Below are positions 6,251 through 7,191 of a DNA stretch of 7,191 nt, piece by piece; within the stretch, counting starts at the first letter, position 1; every line of letters starts with the position of its first letter. The DNA is taken from assembly GCA_022563625.1 (NCBI GenBank), contig JADFNA010000076.1, forward strand, positions 1 to 7,191, written 5' to 3'. Below the pieces are notes generated by a model. That model was given only the letters and a program-made list of their open reading frames with translations. It did not search any database and was not told the origin of the DNA. The position numbers and the translations under genes were made by a program. The DNA is from Candidatus Zixiibacteriota bacterium. Its GTDB lineage: Bacteria > Zixibacteria > MSB-5A5 > GN15 > JACZUZ01.

Positions 6251-7191
6251 ATGAACAGACATATGCGAACATGGACCAACATACTTGCCGCCGCGTTTGT
6301 GGCCATGAGCGCGTACAGCGCGCATGCAGTAACGCAGACTAAAATTGTCGGGACGGCGGCTACGGTTGCAAATGGTGACTTTGATTGGAGTACTCCCGGT
6401 AATGTAACCGCAGATGACGGTATCTTTAATGATTTGTCTTCTGCTATGACGACTACAACTGAGAGTAGTTGGTTTCTTGACTGCACTATGTCGGGTAATG
6501 TGTTTACGATTCCGGCAGGAGCGACAATTAACGGCATCACAGTCACAATGGAGTCGCAAGATAATGAAGCAGGGCCAGCGGTTGACAGTGTAATTTTAAT
6601 TATCAAGAGCGGAACGGCTTCTGGAACGGACCATAAGAACGGAGTCGGCTGGCCGATTACCCTTGGCACAAAAGTATGGGGTAGTACGTCAGATTTGTGG
6701 GGATTAACGTGGACGGTCCCCGATATAAATGCAACCAATTTTGGTATTCGAATTAAATGTGCTGGCGGGGTTAGTGGTGAGGCTTTGCCGGCGATTGATT
6801 ATGTTCAGATAAGTATTGATTTTACACCGCTGATAAGCGCTCCACCGGTTTTGGCCCCAATAGGCGCGAAAACGGTGAACGGAGGCGCCAATCTGAACTT
6901 TGTAGTTACGGCAACCGACCCGGACCTTACCACACCCACGCTCAGCGCAGTGGATGTGCCGATCAATGCCACGTTCGTAGACAATGCCGATGGTACAGGT
7001 ACCTTTAACTTTAACCCCGACTTCACCCAGGCCGGTGTCTTTAATGTGACCTTCATCGCCTCAGACGGCTCTCTGGCGGACTCCGAAGTTGTCGCTATCA
7101 CAGTCAACAATGTTAATCAGGCTCCGGTTCTTGCGCCAATTGGCCCGCAAAGCACAACCGAGCATATTCTTCTGACATTTGGTGTGTCGGC
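6251..7191 (+). CDS. Secreted Ig-repeat protein with N-terminal beta-sandwich domain (3' end outside the window)
   Basis: The frame is open from just after the previous gene to the window edge, giving 313 codons from the ATG at 6251. Three in-frame starts compete. GTG 6236 has AGGG (6224-6227, overlapping the previous stop codon) eight bases upstream. ATG 6251 and ATG 6263 lack a good site but give a more ordinary signal peptide. The signal peptide is clear in all cases (ILAAAFVAMSAYSAHA, cleavage after residue 26). Residues about 27-194 form a beta-sandwich domain with WSTPGNVTADDG, IPAGATINGI (87-96), DLWGLTWT (148-155), NFGIRIK and a closing IDYVQISIDFT. I know this pattern from assorted bacterial surface proteins but cannot name a family. 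Residues about 198-290 are a putative Ig/He_PIG domain (APIGAKT, TATDPDL, FNFNPDFTQAGVFNVTFIASDG). A second begins at 291 (APVLAPIGPQ) and is cut. A C-terminal sorting domain is expected by analogy but not visible. Confidence 0.85.
   Translation, partial: MNRHMRTWTNILAAAFVAMSAYSAHAVTQTKIVGTAATVANGDFDWSTPGNVTADDGIFNDLSSAMTTTTESSWFLDCTMSGNVFTIPAGATINGITVTMESQDNEAGPAVDSVILIIKSGTASGTDHKNGVGWPITLGTKVWGSTSDLWGLTWTVPDINATNFGIRIKCAGGVSGEALPAIDYVQISIDFTPLISAPPVLAPIGAKTVNGGANLNFVVTATDPDLTTPTLSAVDVPINATFVDNADGTGTFNFNPDFTQAGVFNVTFIASDGSLADSEVVAITVNNVNQAPVLAPIGPQSTTEHILLTFGVS

Noticed and set aside
1350..6274. Shared first ten bases ATGCGAACAT in the 1350 gene and the ATG 6263 start as evidence of paralogy
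   Set aside because: The similarity ends after four codons and the mature domains differ in order; a short match is not enough to claim common origin of the N-termini.
5941..6738. Minus-strand open frame of 265 codons across the end of the 3577 gene and the start of the last gene
   Set aside because: It overlaps the well-supported sorting domain and the signal peptide of the following gene on the other strand; both plus-strand proteins match known families, so this frame is incidental.

Overview
The window holds four consecutive plus-strand genes, the first and last cut by the window edges, all for exported modular beta-sandwich proteins. Three end in the C-terminal sorting domain of the type 9 secretion system (core NYPNPFNPST or NFPNPFNPST, final KKMxLLK-like tail). 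Two are read completely: they combine cohesin-like domains, a dockerin-like paired calcium-loop module and putative Ig (He_PIG/cadherin-like) domains in one chain. This mix, with roughly even base composition, points to an uncultured member of the FCB superphylum. Candidate phylum Zixibacteria is my best guess, from the GDxNLNGxxxEIAD and SDVNxDGxxxSxAD dockerin style. No ribosomal or housekeeping marker is present, so the assignment is inference.

Layout: (1) 1-470, the 3' end of a sorting-domain protein whose frame has lost its expected stop after the LLK tail and runs through a strong intrinsic terminator (399-446). (2) 471-1349, an 879-bp non-coding stretch with a degenerate 14-bp tandem repeat (485-554), a cluster of three DnaA-box-like 9-mers in inverted arrangement (751-798), a good sigma70-type promoter (815-843), a weaker second promoter (950-978) and a leader with a nested hairpin (1115-1153). 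(3) 1350-3479, a 709-aa Ig-Ig-cohesin-dockerin-cohesin-like-sorting-domain protein. (4) 3577-6225, an 882-aa cohesin-like/Cys-rich repeat/Ig/cohesin/dockerin/cohesin/sorting-domain protein. (5) about 6251 to the end, a secreted protein with an N-terminal beta-sandwich domain and Ig-like repeats, truncated by the window.

No intrinsic terminator separates genes 2, 3 and 4 (gaps of 97 and about 25 nt), so they probably form one transcription unit served by the promoters in the long intergenic region. The reading I favour is a set of surface proteins exported by Sec and then the type 9 system, able to interact through cohesin-dockerin type contacts. The binding itself is inferred from domain content and cannot be seen in the sequence. 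The most unusual non-coding signal is the DnaA-box cluster beside AT-rich DNA, which may be a replication origin or a DnaA-controlled promoter. No mobile element, CRISPR array, tRNA or rRNA was seen.
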